Shown: positions 21,894-31,964, numbered from the stretch's first letter. The stretch is 64,000 bases of DNA from Marinobacter bryozoorum (GCF_023156245.1 NZ_JAKZAH010000001.1:1-64000), one strand, 5' to 3'. A program made the numbers and translations. The notes: generated from the sequence alone by a model not told the origin.

Positions 21894-22580
21894 GTGGTTT
21901 ACAGGCAGGTAAGGGCTTTGGCTACAGGAATACGCTCCGGCGGGCGGCGATGGCTGCCTGCTATCCTCTTCATCGTGGTACTGCTTACGGTGCTGGCCCT
22001 GTTGCCGGTACTGCCTTCGCTGTTGTCCGGTACAGGGTATTACGGTTTGCGGATGGATCTGCCTGCCGCGCCCCTGGTCGAGCCTGGCCGGTCACTTCAA
22101 GTACCTCCGCAAGACGGCCTGTCCGTGGTTTTCTTCGGGTATCAGAGCTGCGGCACCGTGTGTCCGGTCCAGCTGACCAACCTCCTTACCCTGCAGCAGC
22201 GACTGGCTGGTGCCCCGGTTAACTTCGTGTTTGTGACCCTGGACCCGGAGCGTGACAGCCGGTCGCGGCTGGACCAGGTGATGGCGTCGTTGGGGCCGAA
22301 GTTTGTTGCGGTTCGTCCTGAGTCGGGCGCGGCTGCCCGGAACCTGGCCAGTGCTTACAACGACTACGCTCACCGGGTGGGTGGTGGCGAGGCCTACGAG
22401 CTGGGCCATTCTGCCCACCTGCATGTGGTGTCCAGCCGGGGGCGTCGCGAGTTGCTCTACACCACTCCCGACCTTGATATGGATCGGGTCACGGAAGACC
22501 TGAATCGATTACTCTCTGAACAGCCTGCGACGTCGCTCGCTGAGCACCCGAATCCAGCACCGGAGTTGGCAAGCCAATGA
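21894..22580 (+). CDS. SCO1/SenC-like thioredoxin-fold protein
   Basis: 228-residue membrane-anchored protein with one N-terminal hydrophobic segment (~20-43) and a periplasmic Sco-type thioredoxin fold. The copper-binding signature is present: Cys-x3-Cys-Pro in [13 protein letters not shown] and the distal His in [11 protein letters not shown]. Sco proteins deliver copper to cytochrome oxidase CuA or act as thiol reductases; no oxidase genes are nearby. A TTG at 21918 with an AAGGG site is an alternative start. The stop overlaps the next gene's start (ATGATG / TGA), indicating coupling with the chemoreceptor. Confidence 0.83.
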   Translation: MVYRQVRALATGIRSGGRRWLPAILFIVVLLTVLALLPVLPSLLSGTGYYGLRMDLPAAPLVEPGRSLQVPPQDGLSVVFFGYQSCGTVCPVQLTNLLTLQQRLAGAPVNFVFVTLDPERDSRSRLDQVMASLGPKFVAVRPESGAAARNLASAYNDYAHRVGGGEAYELGHSAHLHVVSSRGRRELLYTTPDLDMDRVTEDLNRLLSEQPATSLAEHPNPAPELASQ

Positions 22581-24085
22581 TGTCTGATACCGATTTTTCC
22601 CGCCGGGACGCCCTCAGCAGTGACCGGCAAATGCTCTGGATCCTGCTGGCCCATGTGCCGGTGGTCGGGTTGCTGGTTCCCATCGGTTATGGAACGCATG
22701 CCTTCGCCATCTTGGCATCGGTGCTGCTCGGCCTGGTCGTTGCCGGGGCTTATGGGACGCTGCGTGGTTCCCGGGGATTCTCGGTGGTCGCCGCTGCGGC
22801 CCTGATGGTGTTCTCCGCCATCATGATCCAGGCCCAGATGGGGCGCATCGAAATGCACTTCCATATTTTCAGTGCCCTGGCCCTGGTGATGGTGTATCGG
22901 GACTGGCTGCCGATCCTGGTGGCGGCCGGGGTGATTGCCGTTCACCACCTGTTGCTGACGGCCTTGCAACTGTCCGCAATCAGTATAGGTGACATGCCCC
23001 TGATGATCTTCAACTATGGCTGCAGCTGGTCCATCGCCTTCCTGCATGCGGCGTTCGTTGTTTTCGAGGCCGGTATCCTGATTTTCTTTGCCATCCGCCT
23101 GGGGCGCGAGCGGCAGGTGACCCACAATATCATGGAGCTGGTGGAGCGATTCCGTACGGACGGCGACCTGAGTGGTCGCCTGGACGGCAGCTCTGACGAC
23201 ACCGCGCGGGCCTTCAACAGCATGCTTGACCAGTTTTCCGGGCTGATCCGCGAAGTAGGCTCGCTGTCTGCCCGGCTACGCAGTACCGCCGGAGCCCTGG
23301 ACACCATGAGTGACCGTACAACCAGCATCCTCGGTGAACAGAATGACCGGCTTGGCCAGGCCGCCAGCGCCACGGAACAGATGACGGCGACGGTACATGA
23401 TGTGGCCCGTAATACCCAGCAGGCCTCGGAGGCCTCTGCGGAGGCTTCCCGGTCAGCGGATTCCGGCAGTCAGCGGGTTGGTGAAGCGGTAGCGCTCACC
23501 GAGGCCACCGACCAGGCCCTGCAGTCCTCCGCCGAGGCCGTCAATACGCTGGTGTCCAACGTGGGCAGTATTGGCCAGGTGGTCGGTGCCATCAACGATA
23601 TTTCCGAACAGACCAACCTGCTGGCCCTGAATGCCGCCATTGAAGCTGCCCGGGCCGGAGAGCAGGGGCGGGGCTTTGCCGTGGTCGCCGATGAAGTACG
23701 CAACCTTTCCCGCCGCACCCAGGAATTCACGCGGGAGATTGGTGCCACCATCGACACCCTGTCCACAGGGGCTGAGGCCGCCCTGGCCGCACTGGAGATG
23801 GGGCAGACCCGGTCCCGGGAAACCACCGTTGCCATCAGGGACACAGGGGCGGCCATCGACACCATCCGCCAGGCGATCACCCAGGTTACCGACCTGAGCC
23901 TGCAGATTGCCTCCGCCACCGAGCAGCAGGCGGCTGCGTCGGTGCACATCAACGAGAGCGTCCAGGGCGTGGCAAGCCAGAACGAGGATGTGGTCGGACA
24001 GGCACAGGATGTGCGCAGGCTGGCCGCAGAGCTGGAGCAGCTGGTGACGGGGATGAACCGGCTGATCGAAGGCTGCCGGGCCTGA
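22577..24085 (+). CDS. Methyl-accepting chemotaxis protein with polytopic membrane sensor
   Basis: 502-residue chemoreceptor. Instead of a periplasmic ligand domain it has about six hydrophobic segments in residues 20-180, with two His-containing stretches ([30 protein letters not shown]) that could bind a cofactor or metal. A HAMP-like linker follows, then the cytoplasmic signalling domain with the hairpin tip [20 protein letters not shown] and [16 protein letters not shown]. No C-terminal CheR-docking pentapeptide is visible. Its start overlaps the stop of the Sco-like gene. Confidence 0.9.
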   Translation: MMSDTDFSRRDALSSDRQMLWILLAHVPVVGLLVPIGYGTHAFAILASVLLGLVVAGAYGTLRGSRGFSVVAAAALMVFSAIMIQAQMGRIEMHFHIFSALALVMVYRDWLPILVAAGVIAVHHLLLTALQLSAISIGDMPLMIFNYGCSWSIAFLHAAFVVFEAGILIFFAIRLGRERQVTHNIMELVERFRTDGDLSGRLDGSSDDTARAFNSMLDQFSGLIREVGSLSARLRSTAGALDTMSDRTTSILGEQNDRLGQAASATEQMTATVHDVARNTQQASEASAEASRSADSGSQRVGEAVALTEATDQALQSSAEAVNTLVSNVGSIGQVVGAINDISEQTNLLALNAAIEAARAGEQGRGFAVVADEVRNLSRRTQEFTREIGATIDTLSTGAEAALAALEMGQTRSRETTVAIRDTGAAIDTIRQAITQVTDLSLQIASATEQQAAASVHINESVQGVASQNEDVVGQAQDVRRLAAELEQLVTGMNRLIEGCRA

Positions 24086-24199
24086 GAGCGGGAATGCCGG
24101 AGAACGCACGGATTGAATAGGCGACCTGTGGTTAATATGGTAGTTTCCTGATAAAGACGATACTCAACGGCCGTATACACGATAGTGGTAACCTGACCC

Positions 24200-25339
24200 A
24201 TGAACGTAATGATCCTGGATGCGGATGTTCCCCTGGCGGAACTGATGGAAACCCTGGTCTCCGGGCTTTTCTCCCGGGCCCGGGTCCACAGTTATCGCTC
24301 CCTGGCCGAGGCCCGGGCGGACCTGGAAACGTTGCGCCCGGAGCTGGTGGTGTGTGACTGGGACCTGCCTGACGGTCGGGGCCTCGACCTGGTGCGGGCC
24401 GTTCGCCGGCTGGACCGGGACGTGCCGGTGCTGATGGTTTCCGAAAAGGTTGACCGGGAGCGGGTGCTGGCGGCCGGGCGCCTGCATATCCAGGGGTTTG
24501 TACCGAAACCATTTACCGCGACCGCCATGCAGGAGCGCCTGAAAACCCTGATTCCAGCGGGACACCCGGATGGTCCGGAAATGAGCTTCGAACTCATGTT
24601 GCGTCGGGCCCGGGACACCCAGACCTATCTGCCGGCCGAGCTGGATCCGGCCAGTGTGATGGCCATGGTGGAACGGGCAGGGGAGCTGTCGGTGGGCGAC
24701 CTGGCGGAGGCCTGGAAGAGCCAGCCTGCGGTTACAGCGAGGTTGCTCGACGTGGCAAATACCAGTGCCCTGCGCCGTTCCGGGGAACCCTGCAGCAGTC
24801 TGCGGGAGGCGATTCGGTTGTTGGGTATCCGCATGAGCCTCAACCACGCCCTGGCGCTGGCCCTGGATATCTCCCATCGCCTGTCGGACCCGGTGCTGAA
24901 AGACCTCGCAAACGATCAGGTGTCAAAGAGTGCTGAGCTGGCGGAGCTGGCCAGCCGTATGGCCCGCAAGGTGGGCGTGGATACCCCCCTGTGCTACACC
25001 GCCGGGCTGCTGCACAGGATCGGTGAGCTGGCCGTGATCAGTACGGCACAGCAGTTCATTGCGGCGGACGGTGCGCTTGACGATGATGAAATCGAGCGGG
25101 CCCTCCATGAATGGAGTGGTCCCCTGGGAAATGTACTCAAGGTGGCCTGGCGACTGCCGTTGCCGCTACGCAACCTGATTGGCGCCTGCTACATGTTGCC
25201 CCGGGGCACGGGGGAGCGGGACAAGGCTCTCATGCGCGCAGCCTGGTTGATGTGCAATGACATGGAAGAGAGTGAGGAGTGTGACCGCCTGTTGGGCCGG
25301 CTGGGGCTGGACGCGGCCAGCGCCCGGGCGCCAGCCTGA
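24200..25339 (+). CDS. Receiver-HDOD response regulator
   Basis: 379-residue protein with an N-terminal REC domain (~1-120; phospho-acceptor in VVCDWDLPDGRG, Lys in VPKPFT) and an HDOD domain (~135-330; AEAWKSQPAVTARLLDVANT, REAIRLLGIRMSLNHALA, CYTAGLLHRIGELAVI). REC-HDOD proteins are output regulators without DNA-binding domains. It follows the chemoreceptor and belongs to the same signalling run as the EAL-HDOD gene. The ribosome site is weak. Confidence 0.85.
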   Translation: MNVMILDADVPLAELMETLVSGLFSRARVHSYRSLAEARADLETLRPELVVCDWDLPDGRGLDLVRAVRRLDRDVPVLMVSEKVDRERVLAAGRLHIQGFVPKPFTATAMQERLKTLIPAGHPDGPEMSFELMLRRARDTQTYLPAELDPASVMAMVERAGELSVGDLAEAWKSQPAVTARLLDVANTSALRRSGEPCSSLREAIRLLGIRMSLNHALALALDISHRLSDPVLKDLANDQVSKSAELAELASRMARKVGVDTPLCYTAGLLHRIGELAVISTAQQFIAADGALDDDEIERALHEWSGPLGNVLKVAWRLPLPLRNLIGACYMLPRGTGERDKALMRAAWLMCNDMEESEECDRLLGRLGLDAASARAPA

Positions 25340-25360
25340 TCCTTGCGGTATGCCCGGATA

Positions 25361-26179
25361 TCAGTGGCTCGCCTCTACCGGGAAAAACGTGCGCATGCTG
25401 GCCTTCCAGGTCGCGTCCAGTACCTGTTCCAGCGGCAACTCCTTGACCTCGGCAACCTTCTCCGCCACGAAGGGCAGGTAGAAGGGCGCGTTTTCCCGTC
25501 CCCGGTAGGGCACCGGTGTCAGGAAGGGCGAATCGGTTTCCAGCAGAATCTGGTCGATGGGCGTCATGCGCACGATGTCCCGCACATTCTCCGCCTTGTT
25601 GAAGGTGGTGATACCGTTGAAACCCAGGCACCAGCCCTGATCCAGGGCGTATCGGGCCAGCCCCGGCCCGGATGTGAAGCTGTGAATCACGCCCCGGCGT
25701 TTCAGCGTGCCCTCGAACTCTGACAGGATGGCGATGGTGTCGTCGTCTGCCTCACGACTATGAATAACCACCGGCTTGTCCAGGTCTGACGCAATCTGCA
25801 GCTGGCGCCGAAACACCTGGCGCTGTACATCCCGGTCGGCGTTGTCGTAGAAATAGTCGAGACCGATCTCGCCCACGGCCACGATCTTGTCGTCGGTGGC
25901 GTGCTCCCGGATTTCCGCTTCGCAGGCGTCCGAGTAGGCTTCCGCCTCATGGGGGTGAATGCCCTGGGTGCCGTACAGCCAGGGCTGTTGCTGGCTGAGT
26001 GAACGCACCTGGGCCAGGTTGTCCGGGGATACCGCAATGGTAATGACCCGTTCGATGTTGACACTGCGCAACTTCTCAAGGGTTTCCTCCAGGGGGCGGT
26101 CCTTGAGGTAATCGAGGTGGCAGTGGGTCTCGATCAATGGCTGATCAAAAACCGGAATTTCTCGTTTCTTGCGACTCAT
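25361..26179 (-). CDS. TatD-family metal-dependent hydrolase
   Basis: 272-residue TIM-barrel hydrolase/DNase. Motifs: ETHCHLDYL (metal-binding HxH), TQGIHPHEA, VAVGEIGLDYFY, VVIHSREADDDT, GVIHSFTSGPG and LLETDSPFL. The start at 26179 (MSRKKREIPVFDQPLIET) matches the family; the longer in-frame start at 26317 would run across the ppk2 start region. Divergent from ppk2. Of the three TatD-like paralogues in enterics, the exact orthologue cannot be told. Confidence 0.88.
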   Translation of the reverse strand: MSRKKREIPVFDQPLIETHCHLDYLKDRPLEETLEKLRSVNIERVITIAVSPDNLAQVRSLSQQQPWLYGTQGIHPHEAEAYSDACEAEIREHATDDKIVAVGEIGLDYFYDNADRDVQRQVFRRQLQIASDLDKPVVIHSREADDDTIAILSEFEGTLKRRGVIHSFTSGPGLARYALDQGWCLGFNGITTFNKAENVRDIVRMTPIDQILLETDSPFLTPVPYRGRENAPFYLPFVAEKVAEVKELPLEQVLDATWKASMRTFFPVEASH

Positions 26180-26304
26180 AACTGCTAACCTGATCGTAAA
26201 TAAGAGAAGTCTATCATCAACCCGCGTGCGGCTTATATGTCGGTCCGGGTAATCACGTGTACAGGGGTAACCAAGCGCCCCGCTGTTTAGAGATTCTGCC
26301 CTGA

Positions 26305-27126
26305 ATGCTATCCACACGCTTCAATGAAACCTGGCTGTACGATCCACGCAAGCCCTCACTCCATGACTATCCCTCCGATATCGACGACAAGTCTGTTCCG
26401 GCCCTTGAGCCGAGCCTTGAACTGATCGGTGAACACCAGCGACGGCTCTGGGCGAACGGCGAAGATGCCTGCCTGATGGTGTTTCACGGGCTGGATGCCA
26501 GTGGCAAGGATAGCCTGGTGCGCACCCTGGCCACTTATATGGATCCGGCGGGGTTCCACGCCTGGTCGTTCGGCCGCCCCAATGGTACCGAGGCAAAGCA
26601 TGACTTTCTCTGGCGGGTGGTGCCTTACCTGCCGGCCCTGGGCGAACTGGTGGCCTTTAACCGCAGTCACCATGAGGCTGTCATGGCCGAGCGGCTCTGG
26701 CCAGTGCGGGATGAAAGCCATTACAACTGGCAAGCGCGTTACAGTGCCATTCGCGCCTTCGAGCAGCACCTGGTGCAGGAAGGCACCACGGTGCTGAAAG
26801 TCTGGCTGCACCTTTCCGAAGAGGAGCACCGGCAAAGGCTGGTCAAGCGCCTGGACAAGCCCCGCAAACGGTGGAAGTTTGACCACTCCGATATCGAGGC
26901 CTGGAATCGGCGGGATGAGTACCTTGCTGCGGTGGAGGAGGCTATTGCCGCTACCCATACGCCGGAGGCGCCCTGGCTTATCCTGCCGGGCGACCGCAAG
27001 CCGGTAGCCCGCGCACTGATGGCCAGTATCCTGGCAGAGCAGCTGGAAGCCCTGGCGCCGGACTACCCGAAGGAGGATGAGGAGGTACTCGAACAGTACC
27101 GGGAACTGCTGAGCAAGGATCGCTAG
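26305..27126 (+). CDS. ppk2: Polyphosphate kinase 2 family protein (class III-like)
   Basis: 273-residue PPK2-type phosphotransferase that uses polyphosphate to phosphorylate nucleotides. Walker A GLDASGKDSLVRTL, the HDFLWRVVPYLP segment, the Walker B-adjacent FNRSHHEAVMAERLWP and the lid RLDKPRKRWKF resemble class III enzymes, which can take AMP to ATP. Class assignment from motifs is tentative. Short 125-base divergent spacer to the TatD gene. Confidence 0.87.
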   Translation: MLSTRFNETWLYDPRKPSLHDYPSDIDDKSVPALEPSLELIGEHQRRLWANGEDACLMVFHGLDASGKDSLVRTLATYMDPAGFHAWSFGRPNGTEAKHDFLWRVVPYLPALGELVAFNRSHHEAVMAERLWPVRDESHYNWQARYSAIRAFEQHLVQEGTTVLKVWLHLSEEEHRQRLVKRLDKPRKRWKFDHSDIEAWNRRDEYLAAVEEAIAATHTPEAPWLILPGDRKPVARALMASILAEQLEALAPDYPKEDEEVLEQYRELLSKDR

Positions 27127-27198
27127 GCTGGGGTTGATTGCGCCTGTTGCTCTCGGCCGGGTTGATGGCCGGGGCGTCCATGCCCTGGCGAAGGCTCA

Positions 27199-29190
27199 CT
27201 ATCGGCCAGCGGTGACCGGTTGCCGGCGCTGGGCCGTCCAGGCCAGTACCAGCGCCGGTATGATCAACAGGCCACTGATCAGGGACAGCTGCAGGTTGGT
27301 CAGTGGCACAGGGCCACCCCCCGGGATCGCCAGCAGCAGCCCGCCAATGATCAGCGCTCCACGAATGGGCCATTGCATCACGCGGCTGGCGGCCAGGCTA
27401 CCTACCCCAAGTATCCAGCCCTGCATGGAACCGGCTATCAATATAACGCCGGCCAGCGCCTGCAGTATGACCACCAGGATCTCATTCCAGCTGCCCTGGA
27501 AGATCAGCGCCGGGTTCAGCACGAACAGGAACGGTATAAAGTAGATCACGCTGCCCAGTCGCATGGCCTGAAAGCCGGTTTCCATGGCCCTGGAGCCCGC
27601 TACAGTTGCCGCCGCGAAGGCCCCCAGGGCCACCGGTGGTGTAATGAAACTGAGCATGCCCCAGTACAGGATGAACAGGTGCACCGCCAGGGGATCCATG
27701 CCGCCACCGTTGATCAGGGCCGGTGCCAGAGCCACCGCGAGGAAGATATACGCCGCGGTTACGGTCATACCGATACCCAGGATGAAACTCGTCACCGCGC
27801 CCATCATCAACAGCACCAGGGTGTTGCCCCCCGCCAGGTAGATCAGGTCATTGGCAATGGTGCCGGACAGCCCCGTAACAGACAAGGCGCCCACCAGCAG
27901 GCCCACGCCGGCCAGGATGGCAATCAGTTCGGCAAACAGCTTGCCGGCCCCGCCGAAGAACTCCTTCACGTCCTGCCAACCCCAACGCTGGTAGGGGAGA
28001 ACCTGGTTGATGATCAGTAGCAGGGCGGTGGCGAAGAAGGGCGCTGTCGCCTCACGGCGCAGGAAGAACAGCATCCAGATCAGCAGCACGAACACGAAGA
28101 TGAAGTACCAGCCTTCCTTCAGTGTCTGCCGCAGTGACGGCAGTTCCGCGGCCGGCAGCCCTTTCAGGTCATGGCGTGCCGCGTAGGCGTCGATCTGGAT
28201 AAACAGGCCCAGGAAGTAGAGCACCGAAGGCACCACCGCCGCCAGGGCAATGGTGCCGTAGGGAATGTTCAGGAAGGCGGCCATGATAAAGGCCGTGGCA
28301 CCCATGACCGGTGGCATCAGTACGCCCCCGGTGGACGCGCAGGCCTCCACACCGGCGGCGTAGGATTTGCCGAACCCCACCCGGCGCATGGCGGGGATGG
28401 ACAGCACGCCGGTGGTCATCACGTTGGTGATCACACTGCCACTCATGGAGCCCATCAGCCCGCTGGAGAAGACCGCCACCTTGGCCGGGCCGCCCCGTAC
28501 ATGGCCCAGCAGGGCAAAGGCGAGGTTGATAAAGAACTTGCCGCCACCGGTTTTCTGCAGGGCGACGCCAAACAGCAGAAAGCCGATCACCAGGTTGGCA
28601 AAGGCCTGCAGGGGGATACCCATGATGCCTTCACGGCTCATGGCCAGGTAGATAGCGGTCTGGTCCGGTGTTGAGGGGAAACCCTGGATTGGCCCGGGTA
28701 CCTTGTCGGCAAAGATGGGATAGATGCTCGCCAGCCCGACGATCACCGCAATGGGCAACCCGCCGGCGCGGCGGATGGCCTCCACCACAACCGCCCAGAA
28801 TAGGAAGCTCATGGTGACCGCGTAGTCCGGGGCCGCATACTCCCAGCCCCGGTCAAGGATCTGCTCGGCGTTATAGACAAAGAATCCGCAAATACCAGCG
28901 GCGGCGAGGAACAGCAGGATATCGTACCAGGGCACCTTGTGGCGGCTGGCAAACCGGTTCATGGGCCAGAGCACGAACACCAGGGGCAGCATCAGCGCCA
29001 CCACCATATAGAAAAACTGGCTCTCCACCTGGGTGACCAGGTTGATGAGCTGGAGGTTGAACAGGTAATCGATGGTAAACAGGGTCAGGGCCAGGGTGGC
29101 CAGGCGTGGTAGCCAGGGCCACAGCCCCGGCAGGTCACGAACACCGGAAATGTTCTCCGGTTTTTTCTCATCGGTGGGCGATTGAGTCAT
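27199..29190 (-). CDS. TRAP transporter fused permease (DctQM, TAXI type)
   Basis: 663-residue permease that fuses the small 4-TM (DctQ-like) and large 12-TM (DctM-like) subunits. Conserved features include GRSxxG-type loops such as GSMSGSVITNVMTTGVLSIP and ASTGGVLMPPVMGATAFIMA, and the repeated half LIYLAGGNTLVLLMMGAVTS, FITPPVALGAFAAATVAG. It follows the TAXI solute-binding gene in the same direction, so together they form a sodium-driven uptake system of unknown substrate. Confidence 0.93.
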   Translation of the reverse strand: MTQSPTDEKKPENISGVRDLPGLWPWLPRLATLALTLFTIDYLFNLQLINLVTQVESQFFYMVVALMLPLVFVLWPMNRFASRHKVPWYDILLFLAAAGICGFFVYNAEQILDRGWEYAAPDYAVTMSFLFWAVVVEAIRRAGGLPIAVIVGLASIYPIFADKVPGPIQGFPSTPDQTAIYLAMSREGIMGIPLQAFANLVIGFLLFGVALQKTGGGKFFINLAFALLGHVRGGPAKVAVFSSGLMGSMSGSVITNVMTTGVLSIPAMRRVGFGKSYAAGVEACASTGGVLMPPVMGATAFIMAAFLNIPYGTIALAAVVPSVLYFLGLFIQIDAYAARHDLKGLPAAELPSLRQTLKEGWYFIFVFVLLIWMLFFLRREATAPFFATALLLIINQVLPYQRWGWQDVKEFFGGAGKLFAELIAILAGVGLLVGALSVTGLSGTIANDLIYLAGGNTLVLLMMGAVTSFILGIGMTVTAAYIFLAVALAPALINGGGMDPLAVHLFILYWGMLSFITPPVALGAFAAATVAGSRAMETGFQAMRLGSVIYFIPFLFVLNPALIFQGSWNEILVVILQALAGVILIAGSMQGWILGVGSLAASRVMQWPIRGALIIGGLLLAIPGGGPVPLTNLQLSLISGLLIIPALVLAWTAQRRQPVTAGR

Positions 29191-29220
29191 GGTGCTGTAA
29201 ACCCGGTATTACGAATGAAC

Positions 29221-29246
29221 GCGGCGGTGATTGCGATCACCGCCGC
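29221..29246 (-). terminator. Hairpin between TAXI binding protein and permease genes
   Basis: Perfect 10-bp inverted repeat (GCGGCGGTGA / TCACCGCCGC) with a 6-base loop in the 72-base spacer. No long T run on the minus strand, so it is more likely an mRNA-stabilising or attenuating hairpin that lets the binding protein outnumber the permease. Confidence 0.5.
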
Positions 29247-29262
29247 GGGTTCGGGGTTCGGC

Positions 29263-30417
29263 TTAACGGAATACCGGGTTCATGCCGGCTTCTTCCAGGG
29301 CGGCGGCCCGGGCTTCCATCCAGCCTGCCTTGAAGGCGTCCTCATCCGATGGCGTATCGCCGGCGGTGTACTCATCCCAGGTATCCAGCAGGATCTGCTG
29401 ACGCTTGACCAGCATGTCCTGGTGCGCCTGCATTTCGTCGGTCCAGTGCCCGATTTCCTTGTAGTACTCCACAACGGCATCGTGGAACGGAACCACCCAC
29501 TGCATGTTCTGGTTCTCCAGGGCATAGCCGGCGTTGCCCGGGGCAGCATCCTTGTACTTGTCATAGTCCTCGGTAAAGACCTTCACCAGGCTGTTGACCA
29601 GCGTGTCATCCGCATCGGCGTTGGCGACCACGATGGGATACGGGTAGCTGGAACCAATCCAGGGATCATCCTTGCTGATGCCGGCACCGGAGGTGACCTT
29701 GTGGGGCTGGAAGTAGGGCGCTACGTCGTTCAGGCGCTGCCAGCCTTCCTTGTCTTCCGGGTCCAGGGTCAGCCAGGTAATGCCGCGGGGGCTTGCTGCC
29801 AGCTGTTGAGGCCCACCTGCCACAGAGACGGTAAAGGCGGTGTCACTCTGGTTGGCAATGATGCCCTCAAAGGCGCGGCCGTAGCCCGGGAACTCAACCC
29901 GCTCCACGTCGTCCCAGGTCAGGTCGCCAAAGGCCAGCATGGCTTCGGTACCCAGGTTGAGGGCATCGTCGCCGCGAATCCAGGAGATGCGTTTGCCCTT
30001 GAGGTCGTAGGGGTCTTCCACATCGATGTCCCCGGCTACGGCAATGCTCAGGCCGAAGCTGGCGATGGAGGTGGTAATCACCCGGATCGGCTGAGGTCCC
30101 CAGTTTTCGCCGGCAAACATCAGCACACCCTCGGCACCGTAGTAGGCGGCAATGCCACAGGCACATACCGGTACCCTGTCTGTTTTCAGGGGGGTCATGC
30201 GGGATACGTCGTTCTCTCCGGGCAGGATGCGCAGGGATACGCCGTATTCATTCTGCAGCAGGTTACCGATCGAAACCATCTGCGCGTAACCCGCCGAGCT
30301 GGTGCCATAGGCGGTCATACCCAGGGTGTTGGGAAGGTCGACGCCTTCGGCGGAGAGCGCCAGGGCAGGTGCGGAGGCGAGTGCAAGGGCCATGACAGAC
30401 CTTTTCAGGTTGAACAT
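29263..30417 (-). CDS. TAXI-family TRAP transporter solute-binding protein
   Basis: 384-residue periplasmic binding protein with a Sec signal peptide (MFNLKRSVMALALASAPALA, cleavage near residue 23). TAXI features: LGMTAYGTSSAGYAQMVSIGNLL near the N-terminus of the mature chain, GLSIAVAGDIDVEDPYDLKGKRI, and a C-terminal half with YPIVVANADADDTLVNSLVK. Upstream on the same strand a perfect TTGACA (30520-30525) could be a -35, but the matching -10 is poor. Ligand unknown. Confidence 0.9.
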   Translation of the reverse strand: MFNLKRSVMALALASAPALALSAEGVDLPNTLGMTAYGTSSAGYAQMVSIGNLLQNEYGVSLRILPGENDVSRMTPLKTDRVPVCACGIAAYYGAEGVLMFAGENWGPQPIRVITTSIASFGLSIAVAGDIDVEDPYDLKGKRISWIRGDDALNLGTEAMLAFGDLTWDDVERVEFPGYGRAFEGIIANQSDTAFTVSVAGGPQQLAASPRGITWLTLDPEDKEGWQRLNDVAPYFQPHKVTSGAGISKDDPWIGSSYPYPIVVANADADDTLVNSLVKVFTEDYDKYKDAAPGNAGYALENQNMQWVVPFHDAVVEYYKEIGHWTDEMQAHQDMLVKRQQILLDTWDEYTAGDTPSDEDAFKAGWMEARAAALEEAGMNPVFR

Positions 30418-30722
30418 CGCGTTGTCCTCTTGTCTTTGTTGTGTTTGTGGTTAATTGTTCCGCAAAGCGAAACATGATTCTGTTTCAGTATATCCACCTT
30501 AGTCAGTCGTAGTTCAGACTGTCAATTAAAAATAGAACAAGCGCTCGATGCTGTCAGGTCTGGTTTCAGGAAGGTTGGTCGATCTTGCGGGCCATGCAGT
30601 TGAACAGGGTATGAACGATGCCGGCAACGGGGAGTTTCGGGCTGAACCAAGATCAGGGAAAATGCGCGCATTAGTTACCACAGTTTTCGGGCACCTCGGG
30701 CCCCAGGACAAAGGCCAGTGAT
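30418..30722. other. Divergent intergenic region
   Basis: 305 bases between the TAXI gene (minus) and the methyltransferase gene (plus). The half nearest the TAXI gene is AT-rich and contains TTGACA on the minus strand at 30520-30525, suggesting its promoter. The other half shows no clear signal. Confidence 0.45.
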
Positions 30723-31964
30723 ATGACGTTACCCCTGCAGCGGAGTTTGAACGACCCAGACTCGATGGTTTACCGACACTGGGACCGGCTCAATAGCTGG
30801 CTGGCCGGGCATCGTGCCTTCTGGCACCCGGCGCCGTTTACGGTACCCCAGCCGGGCTGGGTGGTCGACAACCCGGGGCTGGCTCGATGGCTTGAGCAGA
30901 TGGATGATGCAGACTGCAAACGATTCGAGGATGACCCCGGGCTGCTGGCCGGCGAAGTCCAACGATGGATGCCCCGGCTGGTCGATTACCCGGCCCTGAC
31001 CATGGTGTCCGACCTGCAGCCGGGACATGAAGCCATAGCGTCTGCGACCCTGGCCGAGCGCGAGGCTACCGATATGCCCGGCCGCAAGCGGTTGCAGGCC
31101 GGGGCCTTTTGTGACGCCCTGTCTCCCATGTCCCATCCGGCTGTTGACTGGTGCTGCGGCAAGGGGCACCTGGCCCGTACCCTGAGCCGCCACAGTGGGT
31201 TGCCGGTTATCGGTTTTGAGTGGAATCCGACGCTGGTGGAAGATGGCAATGATCTGGTGCATCGTTTCAGTGACCCTGTTGTGCTGCAGCGCCAGGACGT
31301 CATGGCGCCCGACCTGTCGTGGCCGGATGAGGTGCATGCTACTGCCTTGCATGCTTGCGGGGACCTCCACCGAAAACTGATCCGGGACGTTATCCGTCTT
31401 CGCCAACCCCGTTTGAGCTTCTCACCCTGTTGTTACCACCTGGGGGGCAGGGGGACCTATCAGCCCCTGTCCCACCGGGCCAGGGCCTGCCAGCCCGGGC
31501 TTGGCCTGTCCCGGGATGAACTCCGGTTGGCGGTAAAGGAAACCGTGACCGCTCCCCAGGGCGTTCGCCGGCAAGCCGAGCTGGTGCGCCAGTTGCGGCT
31601 GGGGTTCGATGGCTTGCAGCGGGTATTGCGAGGGCAGGACACCTACCTGCCGCTGCCGCCCCACCCATCAACCCTGCCAAAGGAGGGATTCGAAGCGTTT
31701 GTGCGCTGGGCGGCGGACAAGAAGGGCCTCGAATTGCCAGGCCAGGTGGACTGGGGTCACTGGGAGCAGGTTGGACGAGCGCGCTCCCGGCAGGTCAGGC
31801 GATACGAACTGGTGCGCCACCTGTTTCGCCGTCCGCTGGAACTCTGGCTGGTACTGGATTACGCGATGGCCCTGGAGGACGCAGGCTACCAGGTGCGTGT
31901 AGGGACGTTCTGTGATCGCTCGCTAACGCCCCGGAACCTGCTGGTGGATGCGGTCAGGGCCTGA
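30723..31964 (+). CDS. SAM-dependent methyltransferase, METTL25/GSTCD-like (Methyltransf_32 type)
   Basis: 413-residue protein with a methyltransferase core around residues 130-240: VDWCCGKGHLARTL corresponds to motif I, GFEWNPTLVEDGNDL to the acidic motif II, and LSFSPCCYHLGG to the PCCYH-type motif characteristic of the METTL25/GSTCD family. The N-terminal ~120 residues and C-terminal ~150 are family-specific. Bacterial members are uncharacterised; a nucleic acid substrate is possible but not shown. Single gene ended by a shared terminator. Confidence 0.78.
   Translation: MTLPLQRSLNDPDSMVYRHWDRLNSWLAGHRAFWHPAPFTVPQPGWVVDNPGLARWLEQMDDADCKRFEDDPGLLAGEVQRWMPRLVDYPALTMVSDLQPGHEAIASATLAEREATDMPGRKRLQAGAFCDALSPMSHPAVDWCCGKGHLARTLSRHSGLPVIGFEWNPTLVEDGNDLVHRFSDPVVLQRQDVMAPDLSWPDEVHATALHACGDLHRKLIRDVIRLRQPRLSFSPCCYHLGGRGTYQPLSHRARACQPGLGLSRDELRLAVKETVTAPQGVRRQAELVRQLRLGFDGLQRVLRGQDTYLPLPPHPSTLPKEGFEAFVRWAADKKGLELPGQVDWGHWEQVGRARSRQVRRYELVRHLFRRPLELWLVLDYAMALEDAGYQVRVGTFCDRSLTPRNLLVDAVRA

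Noticed and set aside
26305..27126. Unusual Walker A in PPK2 (GLDASGKDS) as a sign of inactivity
   Set aside because: Class III PPK2 proteins carry very similar GKD-type P-loops, so the motif looks normal.
29182..30477. Long plus-strand open frame opposite the TAXI binding protein gene
   Set aside because: GC-rich shadow of the real minus-strand gene, which has a signal peptide and family motifs; the plus frame has no recognisable domain.
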